64,000 bases of DNA from Akanthomyces muscarius (Eukaryota > Ascomycota > Sordariomycetes > Hypocreales > Cordycipitaceae): contig NC_079244.1 in assembly GCF_028009165.1 (NCBI RefSeq), positions 1,488,001 to 1,552,000 on the forward strand, written 5' to 3'. Of this stretch, positions 42,293 to 52,546 are shown one piece after another (position 1 is the first letter of the stretch; every line of letters begins with the position of its first letter). The notes below the pieces were generated by a model. The model ran no database searches, was not told the origin of the DNA, and was given only the letters and a program-made list of their open reading frames with translations. A program made the translations under genes and the position numbers.

Positions 42293-43681
42293 TTATTTAT
42301 GATTACTTAGCTCGTCCAGTTGCGCCACGGACTTTTCCATCTCTGAAGAAATGGAAAAGTCCTTGATAAAATCCCAGCGCTCGCCCATGAGGCTACGCAT
42401 GGTGTCAGCATCGGCAGAAGCTGCCGGGCCCTGACCGCACATGAGTTTTCCCGTGGCTTTGCTAGAGTCGATGATTCTCTGGCAACGAGGTCGTCGCAAT
42501 TGGTCGTACACCTTGAAGGCGAGAGCAATTTCCGCTGATGACTTAGCATTGCCCAGTAGTGCGCCGAGTACTGCAGAATCCTCAATTGCCATCGCCGCCC
42601 CGCTGCCCTGCCAAGGAGTGCTTGCATGAGCCGCATCACCCATGAGGCAAACGTTACCCTTGGAGTATATCGGCGTAGATTTGTGTTCCCACTGAGAGTA
42701 CAATTTCAGATCAGGACATTCGAGAACGAGCTATCGTATATTGTTAGTCCCAAATAGCATCAATCAATTGTGCAACGGTCGACATACCTCCATCATGTTT
42801 TTTGCAATAGGGCCATCTAGCCATGTGTGTAGAGTCTTTTCAAGGACATCACGAGTCAGGGGCTGGTTACGCTCTTTCCGTTGCTCGTTTTCGACTGCGG
42901 AAATGACGCACTGCACTGTCTCGCCATTATCTAGGACGTCGTGCATGATGAAGGCCCCATCTCCACACCAGCCATACTGTCGATGCTCTGTAAAGTACTC
43001 ATCCCCGAGCTTCTCCTTGGCCTTTTTGAACGGGACTAGGTATCTGCAGTCCCAGAATCCGGCAGGCGTTGCGGCGTGGGCTGAAGCACCGTCCTGGAGA
43101 ACGTGCTTGCGCACTGATCCGAAGATGCCATCGGCGCCAATGACGGCGTCAAAAGTCTCGGTGATTCCGTCGGTGAATGTGACATGAAGCTTGTCCCCTT
43201 CGGTTTTGACCGATTCGAGCCTCTTGTTGACATGCAGAGCCTCTTTGGGTAGCGTTGCGACCAGGGCAGAGAGGAGGGCGGCGCGGTGAACAATAACATT
43301 CTTCTCGCTCGTCGGAATGTCAAAGACCTTTTCACCAGCATGTGGTCCGGAAGCCTGCACGACCCAGCAGTAAGTAACATGTTTTGCTTGGCGGGAGCGT
43401 ACATCTCCTTGCTGCGGATGACGTACCAGCATGATGCGCGACGAGTTTGAAGGCACTGCGCCCGCCTTGTCCAAGACACTCTGTCGAGCTGAGGGAATGA
43501 TGGCTTCCAGGGCATCAATGGCATGATCTGGGAGGCCTACAGCGGCGCCGCGCTCAGAAAATTCGGGGGCGGCCTCGTAGACGTGAACGTTGAGATGGGG
43601 CTTGTTGATGAGCGCATGTGCCATGCAAGTGCCGCCCAAGCCACCGCCAACGATGGCAATACGGAGTTTTTGTTCGGACAT
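42293..43681 (-). CDS. FAD-dependent monooxygenase, salicylate-hydroxylase-like
   Basis: Three exons (43681..43427, 43354..42788, 42730..42293) give 419 aa. Intron 1 (72 nt) is a multiple of three without stops, so it could be read through. It is spliced here because it has GTACGT...GTGCAG ends and family proteins lack the insert. The N-terminal Rossmann motif is LRIAIVGGGLGGTCMAHAL; the DG motif is VIGADGIFGSVRKHVL; the FAD-ribityl motif is VCLMGDAAHASTPWQGSGAA. This is the aromatic hydroxylase class A pattern. Likely substrates are salicylate-type acids or a secondary metabolite. No signal or anchor is visible. There is no obvious pathway partner next to it. Confidence 0.92.
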
Positions 43682-45374
43682 GATTTGATGATTCGGCGTC
43701 TGCGGGTGGTAATGTCTCATCACATTTCTGGCCAAGCCCTCGCGTCGCCGTTTGCTATATAGTTAGACACGTATTGACAAGCGCAGGCTGACAGCCTGAT
43801 TTGACAGCAACCCTGAGCTAGGCAAGACGACGCACCACTCCGCATCTCGGGCACTTCTAAAAAAGTGACGATCGTCGCACTGGCTAGACAGGGTGGCAAG
43901 CTAGAGAGTTGGAGCGCTTCTGTCAATACACTCAAGCTGCATCATAATCCTTCATGCTTTGCAAATCCGGGGTAAATCAGTGCGCCCCATTTTTGACAGT
44001 CGATTAACAAAAGGCATTGCCGATTTGATCTGCCGACGGGATGGCTTGTGTCAGTGTAGAGGCGTTATTGTTAGTGCGGGATGCCGTTGCGCGGCAGAGG
44101 GTGGCTTGGTCTGGGGTAGTTGACGGCTAGTTGCCTTGACCTAGTGCTGGGCGTTGACAAATGCCCGACATGTACAACTTGAACTGCGCCAGACTGCGGC
44201 TGAGGTTTGTCATTGGTTCTGGCGAAGCGGAAGCCAAGCCAGCACTTGTCGGGACTTGAGGCTAGATTCCCTGTTCATTGCTGTCATGGCTGTAGTTGGG
44301 TGAGGTAACCAAGAGCGCGAAGGTATGTATCAGGACATATTTCGTCAACGCAGGAGTCGTTCGACATTCTATAACTACGACTTTCAACGAAACCACCAAA
44401 GCCTATTACACACATTTATGTGGTTTCATTTGATCGATACCCGGTTGCTCCTCCTGCCTCAAGGCTGAGCCCGTTACTTACCTTGTGTAGGTACCTTAGC
44501 TTTGGACAGATCAGGCAACGCTACAAGTCATCCCCTGGAGCGATGACCCGCGGGGCGTGTGTACAGCGAGCGTAGGTACCTACCTAGCACACTGAACCGT
44601 GCTGTAAGGCACCGAGGTGCCCCCACAAGGCCGCTGGCCCGGGCACAGTTCTGCAACCCGGCGGGCCCTCCAGGGAGATGACCGAGAACGAGGCCAAACC
44701 GTCGGCACCTTGGCACATGGTTCTTGGCAGAATTTAATTTATTCGTACTTGCCGATTCTTTTTTGTCGAGTATACAGCCAGTATTTCGATACAAACAATT
44801 GTCGTCTGCCTGCGCAGTCTTCCCATGAGCATTTCAAGCGGTTGAGACAGTGTGCATGTCTCAACCCCCTTCCCGCGTAGGCAACTAGCCGCTGGCGGGA
44901 ATAGATATAGATGGAACAGAGAAGCAGGAAATTGGAAACGGGAGGTAAGGAAGCATTGCGAGACAACGAAACAACGGAACAACTACTCAAGTTGTTTAAT
45001 CTCTCTACTCGTAGCATAATCATAGCAGACACCCTCCAGCTGTAGCTCCCAGAGCCCCCATAAAGACCCCTGCGATGGACTACCTAGGTAGGTAGTCAGC
45101 TCCGCTGAACAAAGCGTGCGCTAGCAGGCACTAGCCCCAGGTTTCACCACCTCAATTTTCAACCTTCATTGCCGACCCGACCCAGGCTCCTCTCGCCTCT
45201 GCAGATCACCCGGTTTGGGGAAACCTGGCTCTTCTTTTCTTCATCTCCGCATCGTCCCATCCTATCGTCTGCGCGGCCTCTCGCCATGGCCCCAGCTATA
45301 TGAAGTTGCGCTGCGCCCCCGTCTTTCCTGCATCCGGCCTCCTCCTCCCCAGCAATCAACTACGACCGACAAAG
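43682..45374. other. intergenic, 1.7 kb
   Basis: Divergent promoters of the monooxygenase and the permease at 45375. It contains three copies of short TAGGTACCTA/TACCTAGGTA-type palindromes (near 44490, 44573 and 45083). Open frames here are short and have no domain. Confidence 0.45.
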
Positions 45375-47003
45375 ATGAGTCGCGATCAACGCAACCCTTC
45401 TACCGCCGGCTCTGACAGCCTCAAAGGCGGCGCCTCGGTGCAGGCCGCCTCCCACCATACTGATACTCCTACCGACGGGTACGTTCTTGCGCGTCTCCTG
45501 CTTGTTTCGTCTGCATCTTTGCTCATTCCAGCAACAGCGAATTTATCTTTGATCCGAAGCTCGAGAGCCGACTACGATGGAAGATTGACATGTGCATCGT
45601 ACCTATCGTCGCTATTCTCTATCTTTTTTGCTTCATTGACCGCGCCAACCTTGGTATGCTTGCGCCGCCGTCGTGGATCTCCCATTTACAACCATTACTT
45701 ACATTATGCAGGTAATGCCAAGATCGCCGGCATGGACCGGGACCTCGGCATGAAAGGCTACGACTACAACATGATTATTTCCATCTTTTACATATCATAT
45801 ATTCTCTTCGAGATCCCCTCCAATATTCTTTGCAAATGGATTGGCCCCGGCTGGTTCATCCCCGTCCTGACATTGCTCTTCGGGGTCGCTTCCGTGGGCA
45901 CCGCCTTTGTCAAGACTGTGCCCCAAGCCGCCGGCGTTCGCTTCCTGCTCGGCATATTCGAGGCCGGCATGATGCCGGGTATTGCCTACTACCTCTCCCG
46001 CTGGTACCGTCGATCGGAGCTGGCCTTTCGCCTGTCTCTGTACATTGTCATGGCGCCGCTGGCCGGTGCCTTTGGCGGACTGCTGGCCACCGCCATCCTA
46101 AAGCTGAAGAGCTTTGGTAGCCTGGAAAGCTGGCGCATGATTTTTGCCATTGAAGGCATCATTACCATCGGCCTCGGCATTGTCGCTCTCCTTGTGCTCA
46201 CCGATCGTCCGGAGACTGCCATCTGGCTCAGTCCCGAGGAAAAGAAGCTCGCCATAGCCAGAGTTCGGTCGGAGCGCATTGGCAGCACGCAGGTGCTCGA
46301 CAGAATCGATACAAAGAAGCTGAAGCGAGGCATCTTCAATCCAATCACACTGAGCACAGCCTTTGTCTTTTTGCTAAACAACATTACGGTACAGGGCCTT
46401 GCCTTTTTTGCGCCGACCATTGTTGCTACCATCTACAAAGACAGGACCGTCGTCCAGAAGCAACTCTTTACGGTGCCCCCTTACATTGTAGGGGCTTTCT
46501 TCACCGTGCTATTCCCCCTCATCAGTTGGCGTATAGACAGACGTCAAATTTTCTTCATTCTGTCTGCCCCACTCGTCATGACTGGATACAGCATGTTCCT
46601 CGGTTCCCATGACGCCTCTGTGAGATATGGCGCCACGTTTCTCATTGCTTCTTCAGCATTCTCTCTCGGCGCCCTCACAAACGCCCAGGTTTCTGCCAAT
46701 GTGGTTGGTGATACCGCCCGCAGCGCCGCCATTGGCACCAATGTCATGTTTGGCAACATTGGCGGTCTCATCAGCGGCTGGTCCTACTTGCCCTTTGACT
46801 CACCAAACTATCACATCGGCAATGGTCTGAATTTGGCTGCCGCCGGCACTGGGCTGGTAATCAGCACTCTCGCCCTGTTGTGGATGAAGGCAGACAACAA
46901 GAGGAGACGTAGTCTGGATGTCGACGAGAAGCTTCGAGGCAAGACCCAGCAAGACATTGAGGACATGGACTGGACTCATCCAGGCTTTCTGTGGAAGCTG
47001 TAG
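45375..47003 (+). CDS. MFS permease, Dal5/allantoate family (second copy)
   Basis: Three exons (45375..45478, 45532..45653, 45712..47003) give 505 aa. An upstream in-frame ATG at 45300 would add 25 residues. Signature segments are ILYLFCFIDRANLGNAKIAG over intron 2, LLGIFEAGMMPGIAYYLSRW with YRRSEL, and a loop with DRPETAIWLSPEEK. Twelve hydrophobic segments are visible. It is the same family as the permease at 10270 but clearly different in sequence, so not a recent duplicate. Carriers of this group take up organic acids, vitamins or ureides by proton symport. Intron 1 ends in CAGCAACAG, so two acceptors six bases apart could be used, adding or dropping two residues. The substrate is unknown. 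Confidence 0.93.
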   Translation: MSRDQRNPSTAGSDSLKGGASVQAASHHTDTPTDGYVLARLLLVSSASLLIPATANLSLIRSSRADYDGRLTCASYLSSLFSIFFASLTAPTLVCLRRRRGSPIYNHYLHYAGNAKIAGMDRDLGMKGYDYNMIISIFYISYILFEIPSNILCKWIGPGWFIPVLTLLFGVASVGTAFVKTVPQAAGVRFLLGIFEAGMMPGIAYYLSRWYRRSELAFRLSLYIVMAPLAGAFGGLLATAILKLKSFGSLESWRMIFAIEGIITIGLGIVALLVLTDRPETAIWLSPEEKKLAIARVRSERIGSTQVLDRIDTKKLKRGIFNPITLSTAFVFLLNNITVQGLAFFAPTIVATIYKDRTVVQKQLFTVPPYIVGAFFTVLFPLISWRIDRRQIFFILSAPLVMTGYSMFLGSHDASVRYGATFLIASSAFSLGALTNAQVSANVVGDTARSAAIGTNVMFGNIGGLISGWSYLPFDSPNYHIGNGLNLAAAGTGLVISTLALLWMKADNKRRRSLDVDEKLRGKTQQDIEDMDWTHPGFLWKL

Positions 47004-48143
47004 TTATGCTTTTAATCCTGAACTCTGAAATTATATTCTAAAGTGTGAAAACTCTTCACCTTCCTGCATACTTGCAAGTGACGTGGCCAATTACGGCACA
47101 AGTATAGTTTGTCAGTACCATCGCCTACTTCGACTTCAGCATCCACCAGCATGACACTTCTCTTCTCCAGGAAGCTTTCGAGCAAACCCGATGTAGTCTC
47201 TTTAAAGCTGGTGCCTCGCCGCCCTCCAAGCCACTTTTTCTTTTTTTAGTAACATCGTGATGTGGCGTGCTCAAAGCGGCGACATTTGCCGCCCTTAAAC
47301 TCAATCCAAGCCAATTCATCTGCTGTTGGTTCAGGTGGCGCTCCCATTTTGCAGTCCCGGCCCCCGTTCAACAAGGTCTTACAGAATATGGCATTATATT
47401 TCCATGTGCCTACCCATGCCTGCACTCTCCCAATTTCTTCCAAGTCTGGCAGAAACAAGGACTATTCTACCGCTGCTATATTTTCCAGCTAGTTGTAACT
47501 TACTCACATTGGAGGCAGTAGCTTTGCATACAAATACTGAGCAGCACTCCTCCAAAGATCAACCGTGTGTCGTGTTGATAGAAGAATTTTCAAGCACAAA
47601 CTTTCCCGCGCAACGGTGGCGCTTTTTGCATGCATCTCAACCAGCTGTCGTTATGGCATTGTCCAGATCGAAAAATTGCCAGCAGAAAACTCTTCGCGGA
47701 TCGATTCCGTTCTCGAGGCGTTCGCCGCGAACAAGTTATTACACTTTGCCAGATTACACCGTGTAGCCCTATGAGCTTAACTGCCTCCTGATGTACCTTC
47801 TCACAGCAATCTCTCTTGAATCTACCACTTCTGAATGAAAAGTTTAAATCAACCACAAAACTCTCACGATGCTGCCAAAGTGCGACTGCTCTAGCCAAAT
47901 GTTATAAAAGGAGGCCGCTCCCCCGGAACCTTTCCAAATTTCGTTCATACACTTTCCATCCTTGGACCTTCAATTCTTTCCCCTCTTTCTCAAGACTGCT
48001 ACTTCGTTGTCTCTCAACTGCCTCTCTACCAAGCAATCTACCAATCTCAAGTACAGATCAACGTACTTCACTGCAGCCTCGGTACCCATACGAGTCTGTA
48101 CTGTCACAGTTTCGACTGCGCTTCAAAAGCAATCACTGCCAAC
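47004..48143. other. intergenic, 1.1 kb
   Basis: 3' flank of the permease and promoter of the coiled-coil gene. It has a TATAAAA at 47903-47909, about 240 bp before the next ATG, and a pyrimidine-rich leader. Open frames here lack domains. Confidence 0.4.
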
Positions 48144-49049
48144 ATGTCTCAAGTTCGTGGTCAGCAAGCCCGTCGCGGTGGAGGTATTCCCGCTTCAGCT
48201 CGCCGGGTCAATCAGTCTTCCGAAGACAGCTCAAGCAGCACCCCCATTCCCTGGGAACGCCAGCAGCAAACCAGAAACTTGAAGAACCTTTTCTATAATG
48301 TCTGCGAAGACAAGAGAATTCTCAAGCGCCGCTGTGAGGAGCTGACCAAAGACAAAACCCTCCTCCGGGAACATTGCGACGCTGTCGGCGATAGGCTTCA
48401 CACGACTGAACAAATCGCCGAGGCCCTCCGTCGCGACAGCCGTGAGCTCAGATACTTCAAGCACATCTCTCTCAAGGCCATTCAGCGTGCCAAGAGATTC
48501 CAAGACCAGCTCGAAGACGCCACAGAGGATCTCGAAGACGCCGCCGAGCTCTTCAACAACCACGTGGATCAGGCAGCAGCAGATTCAGATGCCCTCCGCG
48601 AGAGAATTCACTCTCTGCAGGCTCAGTTGATGCGCAGCCTCAATAAGCAGCGCGAAGCGGGCGAGGGCAATGCCCACCGCCTCGCTTGCCTCCAAGCCTC
48701 CAAAGATGAGCAAATCGCATTCATCGAGGCTGAACTCTATCGAGTCAAGCGTGAGAGCGAGGCGGACTCCATTTCCTATGAGCAGCAGAAAGTCACCCAG
48801 ATGAACTGCATCTCCTACCTCATGGGCCGCCTCAACGAGCTTGCCCCAGAGTACTTTCTCGAGGCCAGAGAAGCCGGCATCGACCCTCTCTGGGCTGCCC
48901 ATGGCCATGTCCAGCACATCGTTGGTCCAATCACCGACGATCGCCATAGACGCGCCGCCCTCCAGGCCCTCACCCAGCGGGCCGAGGACCTGGACGCGGA
49001 GCGCGAGGCTGTCCACGCCCAAATCGACGAGCCGCAGCGTGCCGACTAA
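48144..49049 (+). CDS. coiled-coil protein of unknown function
   Basis: 301 aa, no intron, starting in a good context (AACATGTC). Residues 1-45 are basic and Ser-rich (RGQQARRGGGIPASARR). From about 50 to 225 the sequence is a long, highly charged helix with heptad spacing (DKRILKRRCEELTKDKTLL, FQDQLEDATEDLEDAAELF, LRERIHSLQAQLMRSLNKQ), expected to form a coiled coil. A less regular part with LNELAPEYFLEAREAGIDPLW and a last helix follow. No signal, membrane segment or enzyme motif is visible. Clean codon use and length argue for a real gene. It may be a scaffold or septum-associated protein, but I do not recognise it. Confidence 0.72.
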   Translation: MSQVRGQQARRGGGIPASARRVNQSSEDSSSSTPIPWERQQQTRNLKNLFYNVCEDKRILKRRCEELTKDKTLLREHCDAVGDRLHTTEQIAEALRRDSRELRYFKHISLKAIQRAKRFQDQLEDATEDLEDAAELFNNHVDQAAADSDALRERIHSLQAQLMRSLNKQREAGEGNAHRLACLQASKDEQIAFIEAELYRVKRESEADSISYEQQKVTQMNCISYLMGRLNELAPEYFLEAREAGIDPLWAAHGHVQHIVGPITDDRHRRAALQALTQRAEDLDAEREAVHAQIDEPQRAD

Positions 49050-49579
49050 AATGTCCCAAGGCATCGATCCGGCCCTGAGCAAGAACAACAGCCTTCAACC
49101 TCCCAGCAATGAGCCTCTCTCCCACATTATCCATATCGTCCGAACCAAGCCAGAAAAGGTTTTTTCTTTTTCGACGTCGTCATGCGCGCGCACCCACTCG
49201 CAACAAACCTAAACCACTGCAGAAAACTACAGACACTGCACGAAGTGGGAAAAAGCCACAACTGAAAATCCTCTTCTCAAATCTCTCTCCAGCAAAATTG
49301 GCACCACTTCAAATTCACTCACAAACTATTCTTTCAAAAAGGGTGTGCGCACAGGCATGAAATGGAGGGAGAGACTGCTCATTGCAAGTACCACTTGCAA
49401 CAACCAACAACCCAAGACTCGGGCCGGCATCAACATTGTTCTCGTCATTATTCGCACCCACAAACATAAAAAAAATCAATCCTAAGAAAAAACCCAAAAA
49501 TGGCTTTTCCATCGGTTCTCGCTCGTTGCAATGCTTCGCTTCGCTTGCTTCTTCTTCTTCTGCTCCTCCTCCCTGGCTC

Positions 49580-49703
49580 CTCTGCTCTTCTCTGGTCGTC
49601 TGCTCTTCTCTGGTCGTCTGCTCTTCTCTGGTCGTCTGCTCTTCTCTGGTCGTCTGCTCTTCTCTGGTCGTCTGCTCTTCTCTGGTCGTCTGCTCTTCTC
49701 TGG
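49580..49703 (+). repeat. 18-bp minisatellite, six full units
   Basis: Unit TCTGGTCGTCTGCTCTTC, starting at 49591, 49609, 49627, 49645, 49663 and 49681, with partial units at both ends and no differences seen between the full units. Because 18 is a multiple of three, every frame shows a six-residue repeat; these open frames are a by-product. Confidence 0.95.
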
Positions 49704-49786
49704 CGATGATTCCCCTCGAGCACACCCAAATACATACAGACGAACAAAAGAAAAGTCTAGACAGACTCTAAACTTTTGTTTATGAA

Positions 49787-49960
49787 ATCATTTTTGGTTA
49801 TGAATGCATTTCTTGGTCATGAAGGCATTTTCTTTTTGTTATAGAGGCATTTTTGGTTCTGAATGCATTTTTTTGGTCATGAAGGTATTTTCTTTTTGTT
49901 ATAAATGCATTTTCTTGTTTTGAAGGCATTTCTGTTTATGGAAGCATTTTTGGTTATGAT
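49787..49960 (+). repeat. degenerate ~19-bp tandem repeat
   Basis: About nine copies of a GCATTTTTGGTTATGAA-like unit (18-22 bp). The copies also group into a longer period of about 58 bp (GGCATTTTTGGTT...TTGTTATA). It is strongly T-rich on the plus strand and non-coding. Confidence 0.8.
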
Positions 49961-49988
49961 GGACTATATGAACTCAGTGGGACTTTCA

Positions 49989-50168
49989 GGCTGGCGGATT
50001 GGTTCTTTTCATCTTTTTGTGGTTACGATTGTTTGTCGGGATATCAGCTTTGGCCATCGAAGAAAATTTGGCTCTTCAGTTTGGCGGATTGGCTCTTTAC
50101 ATATTTTCCGTTAACGATTGTTTGCCTGGAAATCAGCTTTGGTTGTTGAATGAATTTTGGCTCTTGTC
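49989..50168 (+). repeat. two imperfect 90-bp direct repeats
   Basis: The first copy starts at TGGCGGATTGGTTCTTTTC near 49992 and the second at TGGCGGATTGGCTCTTTAC near 50082. Both also share ACGATTGTTTG, ATCAGCTTTGG and TTTGGCTCTT at matching spacing. Confidence 0.8.
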
Positions 50169-50872
50169 TTTTTCTGATTCTTCATGTCAAGTAACTAAAA
50201 GTATGTTTTGTAAAACATTGTTGCTCTCGTATCGTGCGTAACCTCTGCGCGGGTGATGTCAAAGACGCCCGCTCCGGCAAATAGGAAGGCGGAAGGCCAG
50301 ATCGTCAACATCTAGAAAATTGTCCGAGACAGATCTGAACCTAAATTTCGAGGCCTCGCAGGTGTTCATGTTCCGTGTTTCTTGATTCTGCTGCTTAATT
50401 TTTCTCTCTTTGCTTTTCCCTTTCCTTTCGGATTCTTTCAGTACAACTCGGCATGGGTCTCATTTTTGCCGTGGCCCTGCTGTGTAAGTCAATCCTAGCT
50501 CTCGTTCACTGTAGGTAGTCTGTACCTGTGCTTCAGACTACCGGGCACCGCCCCACGGGCCAAGGACAGAGGAAATGCGACCACCGCGGCTGGAGTCTCG
50601 GTGCTCGCAAGCTCATACAATTTTTTACTATGAACCCCGCATCCAAGTGTAAAAACATTCATTCACGTACACGATGCGAGTCGCCCATGATTAAAGAAGA
50701 GGCTGATGGGGCAGTGCTCAGCTCCGGTCACGGCATTGCAGCGAGTGGATTTTACCCCACCATCTTGAAGAGTATCACCTGTTCTACTCTTCTGCAACCG
50801 ATGGAATGATCAACAAAACTTCCCTCATGCATACGCATATTTAGCATATTGCACTCAAGACTGATCCTCGAA
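50169..50872. other. intergenic upstream of the D-amino-acid oxidase
   Basis: No confident gene. A 46-codon spliced frame can be drawn (ATG 50453, intron 50485-50535) but lacks any support. The 49050-49579 stretch before the minisatellite is the 3' flank of the coiled-coil gene and likewise holds nothing I can call. Confidence 0.35.
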
Positions 50873-52118
50873 ATGGCGGAACAGAACAAGGCAAGCAGTG
50901 TGCCGACAGTGGTGGTGATCGGGTACGTGCCGCCCCGCTGGCGATCAGCCCATGCTAACATGGAGTCCATAGCGCTGGTATCTTGGGTCTATCAACGGCC
51001 ATCAAGCTGCAGGAGAGCATCGCAGCTCGCAAGTCCAGTGGAGGAGATGATCTACGAGTGCTTTTGGTGTCGCGGGAGTGGCCCTGCTCGATCCCCGGCT
51101 CGCCCTCGAAGCACTCTGCCAACTACGCTTCTATGTGGGCTGGAGCTCATGTACGGCCAATTCCTGCAACGACAGCACAGTTGCGACGTGAAGCCAATTG
51201 GCTGAAAGAGACTGTGACAGAAATGGGCACCCAGTGTGAAACAGAACCATGGAGTGGTCTCACCCGCACCATGGGTATTGAGCTTTTGGAGTCACCAGAC
51301 GATGGGTACCAGAAACAGGACGCCAATAGCTTTTTCCAAGAGACTGGTCTTGGGCGCTATAGAAAATGGTCCGAGTCCGAACTTCCAAAGAATGTGGTTC
51401 TTGGCTTCGAATATGAGACGTATTGTGTAAACACTCCGGTGTACTGCCAGGCACTTCTCCGACGATTCATACTTCGCGGTGGCAAGACTCTCAAAAGCGA
51501 CCTCAAGTCCGAATGGGAAGCTTTTGGGATACACAGCAATGTGGTTTTGGTGATCAATGCTAGTGGCACAGGATTTGGTGACCCCAAGTACTTTCCGACT
51601 CGAGGTAAGTCGGGGTAAACTGTACGCATTGCTTGTATGGTGGCTAACAAAAGGACCCAGGCCAAACAGTCGTCACCAACATGGAAGATGCGACCAAGAC
51701 AGTAACACGCCAAAATAAAGACGGCACATGGAGCTTCATTATCCCGCGGTTCTTTTCTGGAGGCACCATTGTCGGTGGCACCAAGCAGCCGGGAAACTGG
51801 TCTGTGGAGCCGGACGCAGATACGCGAGAAACATTGCTGGCTGGGGGACGAGAGCTTCGCCAGTTTGCCAGTTCCTCTGCGAATAAATCGGAAGATGTTT
51901 CCGTCATTGCAGACGTCGTTGGTCGACGTCCGACGAGAGACGGGGGTATGCGTATTGAGCTAGAAAGACGGCCCGTGTCGGGACGGCAGGCTACGGTGCT
52001 GCATGCCTATGGCGCTGGTGGACGAGGCTATGAGATAAGCTGGGGAGTGGCAGGTGAAGTTGCGCAGTTGGCGAGCGATTTCCTGGCTACAAAACGCTCT
52101 CTTGGTTCCAAACTATAA
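50873..52118 (+). CDS. D-amino-acid oxidase, peroxisomal
   Basis: Three exons (50873..50922, 50973..51604, 51661..52118) give 379 aa. The FAD-binding motif VVVIGAGILGLSTAI is created by the first splice. Further family features are the active-site region PGNWSVEPDADTRETLL and HAYGAGGRGYEISWGVA, the conserved C-terminal FAD loop. The protein ends RSLGSKL, so it carries a type 1 peroxisomal signal (SKL). The enzyme oxidises D-amino acids (neutral ones, or acidic if a D-aspartate oxidase) to imino acids and H2O2; the imino acids hydrolyse to keto acids, a step RidA can speed up. An alternative is a cis-4-hydroxy-D-proline-type substrate. Family and targeting are firm; specificity is open. Confidence 0.93.
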
Positions 52119-52546
52119 TGTCGTAGTAGAGCTCGCGGTAGTATTATACTACAATTTGGTATTTATTTCTCCCATTCCTATCCCGTGTAAGACGAAAGAG
52201 CAACCACGGCTGCGCGCAGTACCCGCCCAATGCGACGCTCTCAAAGAGTATTGTGTCTTCGTAGCTCACCATATACACCTAATATCAGCCTTTTCCTATC
52301 ATATACATACATTAATTTAATTCCACCTCCGTTGCCTCGTTTTCCTTCGTAAACGACCAACTCCTCTGGCCTATAGGGTAACTCCGGAGCGGAGAAATGT
52401 TGATGCACACTTAGCATGCCCCGCCTCCACAAGTGCTTCCACACAGTGGTATCTGGCGGGACATGCCACAACTTCCAAGTTGAGCGAAACCAAGATACCC
52501 TTGCCATAGCTGCCTTGCCTCGCCACGAGCGACAGAACTCGCCAGC
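52119..52546. other. intergenic, 428 bp
   Basis: 3' flank of the D-amino-acid oxidase and promoter of SRP54. No further features were recognised. Confidence 0.4.

Noticed and set aside
49315..49785. Several open frames with perfect six-residue repeats
   Set aside because: All come from the 18-bp minisatellite being a multiple of three. There is no start context, conserved flank or splice evidence.
50453..50673. A spliced 46-codon frame with a short hydrophobic start
   Set aside because: The intron ends are good, but a frame this short with no homology or signal could easily be chance.
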